64,000 nt of DNA from Arthrobacter sp. MA-N2 (GTDB lineage Bacteria > Actinomycetota > Actinomycetes > Actinomycetales > Micrococcaceae): the NCBI RefSeq assembly GCF_000517125.1, contig NZ_KI912155.1, positions 2,964,034-3,028,033 on the forward strand, in the 5' to 3' direction. Shown here piece after piece: positions 51,985-60,775 of this stretch (its first letter is position 1; the number at the start of each line of letters is the position of its first letter). A program made the translations under genes and the position numbers. The notes below the pieces were generated by a model. The model did no database searches. It was not told the DNA's origin and saw only the letters and a program-made list of their open reading frames with translations.

Positions 51985-52527
51985 ATGAAGACCCTCCGAT
52001 TCCGCACTCTCGCCATAATCCTCCTCCCCGCCGCTGCGCTGCTGACGCTGGGTACCGCCTGCTCCGGTCCGGTTGCCACGTTGGGCATCGGCGGCCACGG
52101 ATCAACGGCATTCGCCCTGCCGGCGCCACCGCCCTCTGCTCAGGAGAGCGGTGTCAGGCAGATCCATTCGCCCGGTGCCGTTGCCGTGGATGAGAACCTG
52201 GCGCCGGGACAATGCGCCGCCCGGGTGGTTGACGCCGCCGCAGGAGATGTCCTCCCCGACCCGGGCTGTACGCCCGGAGCAATCGACCCGGCCGTCAGCG
52301 AGGACAATATCGACTCGACCATCTGCAAGGCCGGCTACACCGCTACTATCCGGCCCCCGGCGTCGGCCACCGACAAATTCAAAACCACGAGCCTGTCCGC
52401 CTACGGGCAGAGCTACGAGCGCACCACGGAGCTGGACCACCGCCTATCTGCAGCCGTGACGAGAAGATCGGTTGCTTTGCCTGTTCACAGTGTGAGCGGC
52501 ATGCCGATGTCGGGAGCGGTGTTGTGA
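51985..52527 (+). CDS. Lipoprotein, truncated paralogue of the next gene
   Basis: 180 residues from the ATG at 51985 behind AAGGAAGG. The signal segment ends LLTLGTACSG, a slightly atypical lipobox. Residues 75-150 (NLAPGQCAARVVDAAAGDVLPDPGCTPGAIDPAVSEDNIDSTICKAGYTATIRPP) align with the following protein. The similarity continues to YERTTELDH and then stops abruptly: the HNH-like half is gone and the tail (RLSAAVTRRS onward) is unrelated. It is either a deletion derivative or a partial duplicate. Its stop overlaps the GTG of the next gene. Confidence 0.7.
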   Translation: MKTLRFRTLAIILLPAAALLTLGTACSGPVATLGIGGHGSTAFALPAPPPSAQESGVRQIHSPGAVAVDENLAPGQCAARVVDAAAGDVLPDPGCTPGAIDPAVSEDNIDSTICKAGYTATIRPPASATDKFKTTSLSAYGQSYERTTELDHRLSAAVTRRSVALPVHSVSGMPMSGAVL

Positions 52528-53237
52528 TTCGGCGTACGTTGGTTGGGTTTGCATCCGCGGGCTTGATGCTCGCCTTGGCGGCTTGCTCCGGCGTTGGTGG
52601 CCATGCATCGGAGATGCTGTTGGGGGCGGCTAGTCCTTCACCGACAGGCGCACCCACGGCGGTAGGCAGCACGACGCTTGCGCTGTCTTCGGCACCGATA
52701 GTTGTGCCGGGTCCAGGGTGGTCGGACTCTGGGCTCGAAGGCGCTGTCCCGGCGCCCGGGGCGTGCCAGATGCGTTGGACCGGCGGAGGTGAGCCGTTAC
52801 CTGATCCAAAATGCACTCCCGGCGCAGTCGATTCGCGGGTCACCCAGAAGAATCTGGGGACAAATGTTTGCCGTAAGGGCGGTTACACGACCAGCGTCCG
52901 CCCTCCGGCGGCGATGACCACGGCGGCAAAGCGGAAAATCATGGCAGCCTACGGGTTGCCGTGGTCAGAAGCGGGCCACTACGAACTGGACCACCTTGTG
53001 CCGCTGGCTGATGGCGGCGCTTCTGATGTCCGTAATCTCTGGCCGGAGCCGAACACCTTCGTCTCCGGAATCGCGTCAAAGTCCGCGTTCATCCAAAACG
53101 ACAAAGACCAGGTAGAAGCGTCCCTTTTCGACGCCCTGTGCAGCGGACGTACCGATTTGGCGCGGTCCCAGCGGGTCATGGCTTCGGATTGGTCGACTGC
53201 GGCGGAGGTGCTGGGTCTCCTGGATAGCCACAAATAG
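52524..53237 (+). CDS. Lipoprotein with an HNH-like C-terminal motif
   Basis: 237 residues from a GTG at 52524 that overlaps the previous stop (GTGA). A perfect lipobox LAAC (Cys21) is followed by a Ser/Thr/Pro-rich linker, then DPKCTPGAVDSRVTQKNLGTNVCRKGGYTTSVRPP, a two-Cys module. The C-terminal motif YELDHLVPLADGGASDVRNLWPE has the DH...N...W pattern of HNH-like nucleases. The protein should be anchored on the outer face of the membrane. A secreted nuclease or an inactive derivative are both possible. Confidence 0.75.
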   Translation: MIRRTLVGFASAGLMLALAACSGVGGHASEMLLGAASPSPTGAPTAVGSTTLALSSAPIVVPGPGWSDSGLEGAVPAPGACQMRWTGGGEPLPDPKCTPGAVDSRVTQKNLGTNVCRKGGYTTSVRPPAAMTTAAKRKIMAAYGLPWSEAGHYELDHLVPLADGGASDVRNLWPEPNTFVSGIASKSAFIQNDKDQVEASLFDALCSGRTDLARSQRVMASDWSTAAEVLGLLDSHK

Positions 53238-53264
53238 TGACCGTCAGGGCTGGTCGCGTCCAGG

Positions 53265-53492
53265 CTATTTCGTCCGGGCAAGCTTCCGGCGTAGGGTCAG
53301 GTTCTCGCCCTGTGCGACGGCAAGTGCGTTTCGGAGCTCGCCGAACATGACGACTGGTCCCTCGTTCCCGACGATCTGGTGCGCTCGTGGCAGGAGGCTG
53401 TAGATAGGATTTTCCCGACGGCCGTCTTTGCCGACGCAGAGCACCGGCCCCCGACTACCTGAATACGGGTGGCCTGGTAGTTCCTGATCGGC
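53265..53492 (-). pseudogene. Possible C-terminal remnant of an unidentified gene
   Basis: The minus strand is open from about 53492 to a TAG at 53265-53267 and encodes a plausible protein tail, including GPVLCVGKDGRRENPIYSLL, RAHQIVGNEGPVVMFGELRN and LAVAQGENLTLRRKLARTK. The last part looks like a coiled-coil helix. There is no start codon or ribosome site, and a stop cuts the frame upstream. No family is recognised. It lies in a degenerate zone next to a transposase remnant. Confidence 0.35.
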
Positions 53493-53592
53493 CCGTCAAG
53501 GTTTGAACACCGAGCCGTCAGGCAGCTGTTCCGTGCCAAGACGACCCTGCGCGCACCCGTTGTCTCGCTCAGTGAACGGCGGATTCAGGCGG

Positions 53593-53751
53593 CTATTGCA
53601 ACAGGAGTCCTTCGATCAATTCGATCGGTTTCCTGAACTCTAGTCTTTTGCGTGGCCGGTCGTTGAGTTCCTGTGCGACCCAGTCGAGGTCTTCGGCGCT
53701 GTAGATGCTCAGGTCCGTGCCTTTCGGGAAGTACTGGCGCCGGACGTAGTC
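53593..53751 (-). mobile_element. Remnant of an IS30-family transposase (C-terminus)
   Basis: The minus strand encodes RRQYFPKGTDLSIYSAEDLD, then WVAQELNDRPRKRLEFRKP and ELIEGLLLQ before a TAG at 53593-53595. RQYFPKGTD, LNxRPRK and the closing helix are the signature C-terminal end of IS30-type DDE transposases, about 50 residues of an expected 350-400. The N-terminal helix-turn-helix and the DDE core are absent, so the element is dead. It marks past insertion in the junction between the lipoprotein genes and the defence-like region. Confidence 0.75.
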
Positions 53752-54076
53752 TGAAACGGGTCATCTGTCCGGGGACGTTTAACAATCCTGCGGCACGCGG
53801 CGTAACGGGTAAAACCCGCTTGAAGGTGCTCTATGGTTCTGCCGCGGCAAATGAACTGTATTAGGAGAGTGCCTCGCGCAAGCCAATTGGTCAACGGCTT
53901 GTTGACCAATTGCGCTGTCTCGCGCAGTTCATCGGCGAATAGGGGTGGGACTGTTCTCGCCGATGACGATGACAGTAATGCGGGAATCAGGTCTTGGCCA
54001 GCCCCAAAATTCGAGGATAGGCTGATCCCTGTGGCCGCTCCGGAGCGACAACACCGTTGTATGCCGACCATAAGAG
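53752..54076. repeat. Degenerate intergenic zone with a 12-bp inverted repeat
   Basis: No gene is recognised here. CAATTGGTCAAC (53884-53895) and GTTGACCAATTG (53901-53912) form a perfect 12-bp inverted repeat with a 5-nt loop (GGCTT). It could be an operator, a recombination or insertion-element end, or a terminator. The related strings TGACCAATTGGC near 57472 and GCCAATTGG near 60936 on the same side of the window may be coincidental. Confidence 0.45.
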
Positions 54077-55378
54077 TCATGTGGACTCGGACCGGGGGCG
54101 AGACTGGGTTTCATGGCGAATGACGTCGAAAGCTCCAGCCAGTCGTGCCTTAACCAGCTCGAAGGCCGTCCCCCAATCGTGAATCATGTCCGGCAGGCCT
54201 AACTGGCGTTGGGCCCTAATTGCTGCCGCTCTGGTCTCGTGCCTTGAGTGTGCATGGCTCACTCGAATCTTTCTCACGGATCTGATCACTTGAAGAGCAC
54301 GTTCCACCCTGTCGAAACCGTCGGCGTCGAGGTTGGCCGTCAACCAGCAATCCAGATAATTCAGGCTTCCTTTCGCCGCGTCGCCACCAAACCTTGCCTT
54401 CAGGACTTCTTCCGAGCATTCGGGCAGTTGGAACCCATCGATGAGGTTCCAGATCCCGTTCAAATGGGACTCGAATTCGGCTGCGCTGTTGGCCGTAGCG
54501 GCCAGAGACGCTGCCGACTGAAGATCAGGTGCCGCTATCAATCGCCGTCCAAACGCGGGATCCGCAGCAAAAACGTAGGCCAGGTAGTCCAGCGTTTGAA
54601 CCAGAGGGAGTGGGGAGTCGTGCCACCTCGGAAGTTCGGCCGCCAATGATCGAGCGACGACGAGGTCAAGGTAGTCCGATGCGTCAGCGACCGTCAGAAG
54701 GTCCTTGAGGCTTGCGCCATAAAGAGACGCCGTCGCTTGACCGCCGCTCCAATACGCGTTCACGCGAACGAACTCTCTGGACAAGAGCTCGCTGATCAGC
54801 CGGCCGGATACCACGAACGACTTCTCACGAGTTGCCTTCGAGAACCAGGACAGATATTCCGCAAGGTTTACCTGGGAATTGGTGACGACGTGGGGTTGGG
54901 GTTCCTGCTGGTCCTCGTACTCGGCGAGGCTCCGCATGACGCCCACGAGCACGTTTGCGGTATCGGCGCTCACCCGATTGGTTTTACCGAGCTGGGCCAG
55001 ACCAGCAATGCTCAGTCCTACAGGGTCGGTCGCCGTGGGTTCCTGGATGGCCTGGTTCTGATACCACAGCAGTGAGTATGCCGCTGTTGGCTGTGCGTCG
55101 GGCGGCCGAGGGATTGAAGGAAGTGACTCGAGGACATCTTTAGCCTCTGGCCCGTTCGGATACTGGCGACTGAACGTTTTCTCTACATAGAACCAGAACG
55201 GCCATCCAAGGTCATTCACATCCGCTGATGATCGGACGAAGTACTCCCATAGGATCTGCAAGAGGGCCTGCTCCTCGGGGGATAAGGCGCGCATCAGCGG
55301 ATTGTCAGGCGAAACATCGCCATCTGGCACATTTCCTTGGATATGGTTGGTCACCGCACCATTATCAGTCTGTTCCAT
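54077..55378 (-). CDS. Hypothetical protein of a possible defence region
   Basis: 433 residues from the ATG at 55376-55378 (MEQTDNGAVTNHIQGN); a GTG nine codons upstream is possible. It is predicted mostly alpha-helical, acidic, and without membrane segments. A segment such as SPEEQALLQILWEYFVRSSADVNDLGWPFWFYVEKTF resembles N-terminal domains of uncharacterised proteins found near restriction genes, but I cannot name a family. The C-terminal part (YLDCWLTANLDADGFDRVERALQVIRSVRKIRVSHAHSR) is helical and basic. It is separated from its neighbours by long gaps, so it is probably monocistronic. Confidence 0.7.
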   Translation of the reverse strand: MEQTDNGAVTNHIQGNVPDGDVSPDNPLMRALSPEEQALLQILWEYFVRSSADVNDLGWPFWFYVEKTFSRQYPNGPEAKDVLESLPSIPRPPDAQPTAAYSLLWYQNQAIQEPTATDPVGLSIAGLAQLGKTNRVSADTANVLVGVMRSLAEYEDQQEPQPHVVTNSQVNLAEYLSWFSKATREKSFVVSGRLISELLSREFVRVNAYWSGGQATASLYGASLKDLLTVADASDYLDLVVARSLAAELPRWHDSPLPLVQTLDYLAYVFAADPAFGRRLIAAPDLQSAASLAATANSAAEFESHLNGIWNLIDGFQLPECSEEVLKARFGGDAAKGSLNYLDCWLTANLDADGFDRVERALQVIRSVRKIRVSHAHSRHETRAAAIRAQRQLGLPDMIHDWGTAFELVKARLAGAFDVIRHETQSRPRSEST

Positions 55379-55564
55379 GGATGATTTGATATTTACGAAG
55401 GGCACCGTAGACGCGCTGCCGTGGGGTTTGGCCTCGTTTGAATGGAATGGGCTATGCCGCTGCCCCTTCTGTGTTCACTGAGGAACCTCCGGACGTTTAG
55501 GTACATGGCCACGAACTACCAGATCTAGGAGCAGGAGACATGGCCTACGGCTGCCCGGAGGTCA

Positions 55565-56335
55565 TCAGCGGACGCTCAGGGGCTCGATCTTCAGGCACTC
55601 TCCGGGCCAGACCAGGACGGCGTTGCCCGCTGCGGATCCGTCCATGTTCAGGACGTCGACGCGGGACTCGGACCCATCCTCGTGATGCAGTGCCTCGATT
55701 CGCCTCACATGCCAGTGGCCGCTGAACACGTTTGCCGGCCGTATATGGTCAACCGCTCGTTGCAGGAGATCCCGGCTCAGCTGAGCTCTGGCGATGGTGC
55801 CCTCGGGCAGCTCGAGTTCGCTCTTGAGGTGCACGGCTGCCGGTGCGTCGTGGGTCAGGAGGATGTCCAGGGGCCCGGCGGCGACGAGCCGTTCTACATC
55901 TTCGGCTTCGACCTCTTCAATGCCGGGCCACCAGCTGACACCGGCTTTCCGCCACTTGTAGTCGATGGAGAACGCCCCTCCGAGTCCTCCGATTCGGAGT
56001 CCCTGAACGGTGGTCCGACCGGCCCTGGGAAGGTACTTTATTCTGTCCCGCACCCGGGCGAGCCCGTCGGCGTCAACGTCGAGTTGCCTTAACTCGCGGT
56101 GGTTGTCATGGTTGCCGTCAATGAAGACCAGGTCCATGCCGAATCCACCCAGGTACTTGTCCAGCTTCGCATCGAATCGACCCTTGTCCCGGCCCGGCCA
56201 CAAAACACCCAGGTCGCCAACCTGCAGAATCGTCCGGGCCCCCGCCGTGCGTGCGCACCGGATCAGCATTCGCGCCCATTGGAGATTCCCATGCAGGTCT
56301 CCCGCGATCACGATCGGCGCAGCAGCATCATCCAT
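55565..56335 (-). CDS. Calcineurin-like metallophosphoesterase
   Basis: 256 residues with the five phosphoesterase blocks: GDLHGN (12-17), LQVGDLG, IDGNHDNH, LLTHDAPAA and FSGHWHVRR. They supply the Asp/His/Asn ligands of the di-metal centre. The fold hydrolyses phosphomonoesters, phosphodiesters or nucleotides. The stand-alone gene has no obvious partner, and the 186-bp gap to the next minus-strand gene argues against an operon. Substrate unknown. It could be a housekeeping phosphatase or part of the surrounding defence-like group. Confidence 0.88.
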   Translation of the reverse strand: MDDAAAPIVIAGDLHGNLQWARMLIRCARTAGARTILQVGDLGVLWPGRDKGRFDAKLDKYLGGFGMDLVFIDGNHDNHRELRQLDVDADGLARVRDRIKYLPRAGRTTVQGLRIGGLGGAFSIDYKWRKAGVSWWPGIEEVEAEDVERLVAAGPLDILLTHDAPAAVHLKSELELPEGTIARAQLSRDLLQRAVDHIRPANVFSGHWHVRRIEALHHEDGSESRVDVLNMDGSAAGNAVLVWPGECLKIEPLSVR

Positions 56336-56967
56336 AGGAACACATTAGTAGTCCCGGGGACCCCTCCATGCTTGAGATAGGTAGGAGTCGTTCAAGGCAC
56401 CGGAGCCCGGCGCCTCCTCAAACCTCGTATGTTGAGAAGCTCGTTCCGCCGTTCGAGCGGGGACCCTCAGGCACTGAACTGATGCTACGACTAGGCTTAG
56501 TTCTGGTTGGCGCCCAGCTTGGCATTTCGGCCTGGTGGTCGAAGCCCGGAGGATTGGATTTGGCGCACTTCAGGTTCTGCGAGGTCCTGACTAGGTCGTG
56601 TCCTACGACGGCATTCGTGGGCTGTTGCGGGCCTTCAACCCGCACCCTTAACCGTCCTTGAGCGCCAAGCTGAACTCGGCACCGGCCTTCGTCTTTGTCC
56701 ACCAGCCCGGACTTCAAGGCGAGGAACTCTTCCGTGAGAACGAGCAGGGGCAGATCATACTGGCCGTAGGCATCGCCTAACTGATTCCGATTTCGGAGCC
56801 CTCAGGAGGGCGCACCTGCCGGTCCTGAGGCCCGGACGGCCGGGCAACCTTCCGACCGTAAATTGACGGACGATCCCTGAATCCACCCGCCGGCAACCTG
56901 TTTGGCTGCCTTCTCGCGGCCGGTCACGACCCAAGGCTGCTGCGCACTGCTGACCTAGAATCAGGCC
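56336..56967. other. About 630 bp without an intact gene
   Basis: Short plus-strand frames look weakly coding: one contains SYDGIRGLLRAFNPHP near 56600-56645, and another (about 56658-56781) reads LSAKLNSAPAFVFVHQPGLQ then EELFRENEQGQIILAVGIA before a TAA. They are in different frames and carry no start site, so they may be scraps of a lost gene. I could not assign a family. No hairpin is noted. Confidence 0.35.
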
Positions 56968-57291
56968 ATGGCAGAAATCATGGAACTGACGGGTACTGAC
57001 ACCGGGACTTTCGCGTTCCGTACATCGACAGGATCCCTCTACCGGCTTGCGCTCGGCGATTCCCGTACCTTGACGCGTCTGCCAGCGGATCAGGACCCAA
57101 CCGAAAGTTACAAAGCGATTGGAGTGTCGGCCCTTCGGATGGACACCGAGGTGATCCCGCTGGTGGGAATCGGGACACTAAAAGTCGGCGAGAGGGCGAT
57201 ACTCTGGCTCGACATCGTCGGAGACAGGCTCACCGTCACAGCGCGCGACACCAGCGAAGTCCTGAGCATCAGCCGCCTCGAAGAGAACTAG
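56968..57291 (+). CDS. Small hypothetical protein
   Basis: 107 residues starting MAEIMELTGTDTGTFAFRTSTGS. It is a compact beta-rich protein: strand-like segments YRLALGDSRTLTRL, VIPLVGIGTLKVGERAILWLDIVGDRLTVTARD alternate hydrophobic and polar residues. No Cys-rich or catalytic motif is seen. No ribosome site better than weak GA-rich sequence is found. Codon use fits the genome, so it is probably real; function unknown. Confidence 0.6.
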   Translation: MAEIMELTGTDTGTFAFRTSTGSLYRLALGDSRTLTRLPADQDPTESYKAIGVSALRMDTEVIPLVGIGTLKVGERAILWLDIVGDRLTVTARDTSEVLSISRLEEN

Positions 57292-57844
57292 CAGGGGTAG
57301 ACGAAATCTATGCCGACAGTCCGAGCGGCCATGTGATCCCAATCGGTGGAGTGGATCATTGCAGCTGCACGCAGCTGACCGTCATGCATCGCAATGGAGC
57401 CGTGTAGGGGCGGGCAAGAACGGCGGCGGAGGTCAGGACGCTGCCCCGTCCCAAAAGGGTCAGCAGCTTGCTGACCAATTGGCGGTTGCTGGCATCTCTC
57501 TGGTCAAGGCCCTCCGTCCCACATCGGGATGTGGACATGAATAGCACGTCAGCCACCGGCTCTAACCAACTTCCGCCCTGAACGTGTGGACGGTTGCCTC
57601 CGCGGAGCACCGTGGTCCCCGTTCAAGCAACCATTCCGGCGCCGAGGTAGCCCTAGATCTGATTGACGGTCCCAGACGTTTATCCGAAGTACTCGATAGG
57701 CAGCGGCAAATTACGGATCGACTGGACCTCAGTGTATTGTCGCGTCCGACATCGATCAGGATCTTCACGCCGCCGGGAAGGTTCGGCTGGTGCCGACCCG
57801 CGGCCTCGGGGTCGAAAACGCACCACGCTTCTCCAACACCTTGG
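57292..57844. other. About 550 bp without a recognisable gene
   Basis: Both strands hold only short frames without ribosome sites. A minus-strand stretch encoding GVKILIDVGRDN around 57740-57775 hints at a remnant, but it cannot be tied to a family. Confidence 0.35.
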
Positions 57845-60241
57845 CTAGGACGCCGTTCCAGGCCTGTCAAGCATTCGGTCTTCGAGCCAGTCGAAAGGTC
57901 CTGCTTCAAAACGTTGAGCGAGTCGATTGACGAATGCGGTCTCTCTCGCGTGGATCTGCTCGGCCGTTAGTGGATCCCATGCGAAAGGGTCGCCACCCAG
58001 CGACCAAACTGGAGTGGGATCTAGCAGTCTGTCGTAGCTCAGTATGACGCGGAATGGTGTGGCACCTTTGCCCCTGTTTTCTAGTTCGACGAATTCTTGG
58101 GGCGCCGCTTGGATTCCGTACTCACACGCTACGACCGCGGACCACGGCGAATCTAGGACCCTGGCAAGATGCTCGAGTTTGGAAATTTCTTTAGGGACAA
58201 TACCGGAGAATGAGCGTTTCACCTCGATGGGAATGAAGGCCGCGTCCCTGAACAAGAGCAAAACATCGGCTTCCCCTTGGGTGCGGGTGTCGCCCTTGTG
58301 ATGAATATTCATCCCGGGATGCATTCCAACTAGATCGCTTCCGGTAAAGCGGGAAAAGATTGCGTTGAAGAACCTCAACGTCAGTAGATGACCCATGGCA
58401 TCCTGCTCATAGACCCGGCGCAGACGTTCCGAGATCCGGTAGGTAAAGTTAATGTGTGGGCTTTCGCCAAATGGTGCATCCATGACTTCTGTGCAGCCAC
58501 GGCAGACGATGGGTGGCGAGAAGGCTGCCACTGGGATCCACTGTTTGGCGCTGCATAGAGAGCACTGTAGCTGGAACCCTTTGACAATCAGCCCTGCGCG
58601 CTCGGCCCAGAGCAGCCAGTACTTGGCTGCTTTGACACTGTTGCCAAGTGCATGCTGGAAGTCGGAGAATGCCTTTTCCGGGAGTTGATCGGTGGTCGGG
58701 CCGACAACCTCGGCGGGCGCTACTTCGCGGTTCCATTCCCTCGCTTGCTTCTTTAGCCATCCGAAGCCGCTTCTTGCGGCCATTTCCTCTAGCAGGTGAA
58801 GGAGGGGAGCATGTGCAAGGTTTGAAATTTCCCACATATCGGCAAGGGTGGCCAAGGCTACTCTTGCCGCCCGTCCGGGTTCGGATTCCGAGATCTCGAG
58901 GTTTCGACTGCTCGCGACGGCGCGCGCGATAAGCATGCGGGTTGGCCATACGACTTCGATGGGTTCTGACCTTCGGGAGCCGACGGACATCGAGACTGAG
59001 CCCGAGTAGAAGTGGCAGTTTGGTCCGTCAATCCTGATGTCTTTCCCATTCGGAAATGGACTCGATACCACCTTCAAATCTACTTGCATGCTTGTATGAC
59101 GGGCGAAGTGGACGTCTTCAAGTACCTCACGTTTGCTATCGGCCGGCAACGGAACGAAGGTGGCCTTTCCATCGGCCCACACGATGACGTCCTGCCGGCT
59201 CCACCCGGCAGGACCGCCTAGCTTTAGCAAGTCGCTGTAGTCGACAACATGAAATAGTTGATCTTCTTGCTCGCCCAATAGTTCTGGCAATTCTGTTGAG
59301 CTAATGCTTGCGCTGGTCACATAGACGTGTTCGGCTGCGATTCCATATTGTGAAAATCTTTTGTGGCCGGTCAGCCCCTGGATGAGGTCAGGTCTCATCT
59401 CGGCCAGTGGGATTCCGATTGGTAACGGTCGATAGTCGCCATGAGCAGACCGGAGATTCCACAGGAGGGCGAGGTCGTCGACGTTGCCTGGTGAGCATAT
59501 GACGACAATGTTGGGCCCGGCGCTCTTTTGGGCGAAATGCGGCTCTGGCAAGACACCAGATTCCGCTTGCATGCCGTAGCTGCCGTTTTGTGCGTATTCC
59601 AGGTGGATCATCGATAACTGGCGCGGGGACATTGAGGTGTCATCGACCATTCGTTCCAGTAGGTCCTCAAGCGAGCCTGTCGCCTCCGTCCTGTTGAGAT
59701 TTACGAAGTCTTCGAACCTCAGGTCCTCTTTCATCTGCCCATGGCGAAGCACGTGGCGGTCAGGTTTATCGGGGAGAAGGCCAAGGCAGGCGGCATAGAT
59801 ACCTTTCCAAGGGTCATCGTCGGCTAGTTGAACTACTTCGAGCCCTCGATAGTCCTGCTGTCTGCCGTAGGGCAGAAGAGCAACGGCAAGCTGTCGACCA
59901 AATCCGTCCATTTCTGCGCCGTGGTCTCTTGTTGAAACCTGAACGCCGGTTTCAACAATGTTGTAGAGCCCATGGACATCCATTCCTTTGACCTGCTCGA
60001 TAGCACTCCCTGGGAGGATGCTCAAGTATGGGCGTGAAATTGTGCCGGATTCCGATACGGGCACGAAGGGCGTGTTCGCACCGCCCCAGAGCTGGCATTC
60101 GAACTTTATCGCTCGCTCCAATGCGTCCGCTGTGGGCACTGGCACTGCTGTGCGCTCGGGCCGAACTGTGATCCGAGCGGCATGCGGACCGTCAAGAGTT
60201 TCGCCATCCAGCAAATACTTCATCTCGTCCTTCGTTCGCAT
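57845..60241 (-). CDS. Large Zn-ribbon / PD-(D/E)XK nuclease-like protein
   Basis: 798 residues if started at the ATG 60239-60241; starts at 60223 or 60295 are also possible. The N-terminal 550 residues are unassigned. A zinc ribbon follows (CSLC then CRGC, about 560-583), and then a PD-(D/E)XK-like core: GEADVLLLF with D659 and IPIEVKRS with E673 and K675, the usual spacing for restriction-type nucleases. Visible G+C is lower than in the catabolic genes, suggesting transfer. I infer an anti-phage or anti-plasmid role because a DUF4365-like gene and an unrecognised large gene lie beside it; I do not recognise a named system. Confidence 0.75.
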   Translation of the reverse strand: MRTKDEMKYLLDGETLDGPHAARITVRPERTAVPVPTADALERAIKFECQLWGGANTPFVPVSESGTISRPYLSILPGSAIEQVKGMDVHGLYNIVETGVQVSTRDHGAEMDGFGRQLAVALLPYGRQQDYRGLEVVQLADDDPWKGIYAACLGLLPDKPDRHVLRHGQMKEDLRFEDFVNLNRTEATGSLEDLLERMVDDTSMSPRQLSMIHLEYAQNGSYGMQAESGVLPEPHFAQKSAGPNIVVICSPGNVDDLALLWNLRSAHGDYRPLPIGIPLAEMRPDLIQGLTGHKRFSQYGIAAEHVYVTSASISSTELPELLGEQEDQLFHVVDYSDLLKLGGPAGWSRQDVIVWADGKATFVPLPADSKREVLEDVHFARHTSMQVDLKVVSSPFPNGKDIRIDGPNCHFYSGSVSMSVGSRRSEPIEVVWPTRMLIARAVASSRNLEISESEPGRAARVALATLADMWEISNLAHAPLLHLLEEMAARSGFGWLKKQAREWNREVAPAEVVGPTTDQLPEKAFSDFQHALGNSVKAAKYWLLWAERAGLIVKGFQLQCSLCSAKQWIPVAAFSPPIVCRGCTEVMDAPFGESPHINFTYRISERLRRVYEQDAMGHLLTLRFFNAIFSRFTGSDLVGMHPGMNIHHKGDTRTQGEADVLLLFRDAAFIPIEVKRSFSGIVPKEISKLEHLARVLDSPWSAVVACEYGIQAAPQEFVELENRGKGATPFRVILSYDRLLDPTPVWSLGGDPFAWDPLTAEQIHARETAFVNRLAQRFEAGPFDWLEDRMLDRPGTAS

Positions 60242-60775
60242 CCAATCCCGCCCAAAAACCAACCACGATTCGACTCGACGGAGGCTGGCAATCATTTCCA
60301 AACACCACCATAGCCGGGCCTCGCGACTGGGCGGGCACGGGGCCATCGTGCCTGTTGTTTCGTATGCAGCCGGGCGAATGACACTACTTCGTAGCGGTCG
60401 TGGCTGAGAGCAAAATATCCAGTGTCGTGTCACAGCCGCATCTTTGTCCGGAACAACTCCTGGCCGGACAAATCAATCGCTTGCCGTTGCCTAGGTCTCC
60501 CTCTGAGTTCCGTACGTTTTTTGCGGCCACTGGCATCAGCGACGAATTTACGAACTGGTGCGGCCTAACGGGCACAACCCGGGTGGATGTGCTCAAACAT
60601 GGAGAACTCTCGGTTGGGGAATGGCGTGGTTGTCTGGCCCGGTGAACCGCCGCTTCGCACCGAACCGCTCGAAATCCGCGGAACCTAGGCTAGGCTCTGC
60701 TCCTAGCAGGTGGCATGACTAGGCGCTGGCCGGCTACCGCATTGATGGTGGGATCCCGTCCGTCGCGCCGGCAGT
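60242..60775. other. Spacer between two defence-like genes
   Basis: About 530 bp. It includes possible upstream extension of the large nuclease-like gene (to 60433). An 81-codon plus-strand frame (60400-60645, MAESKISSVVSQPHLCPEQ) is open but has no clear ribosome site or family. I regard it as undecided. The promoter of the nuclease-like gene should lie here. Confidence 0.35.
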
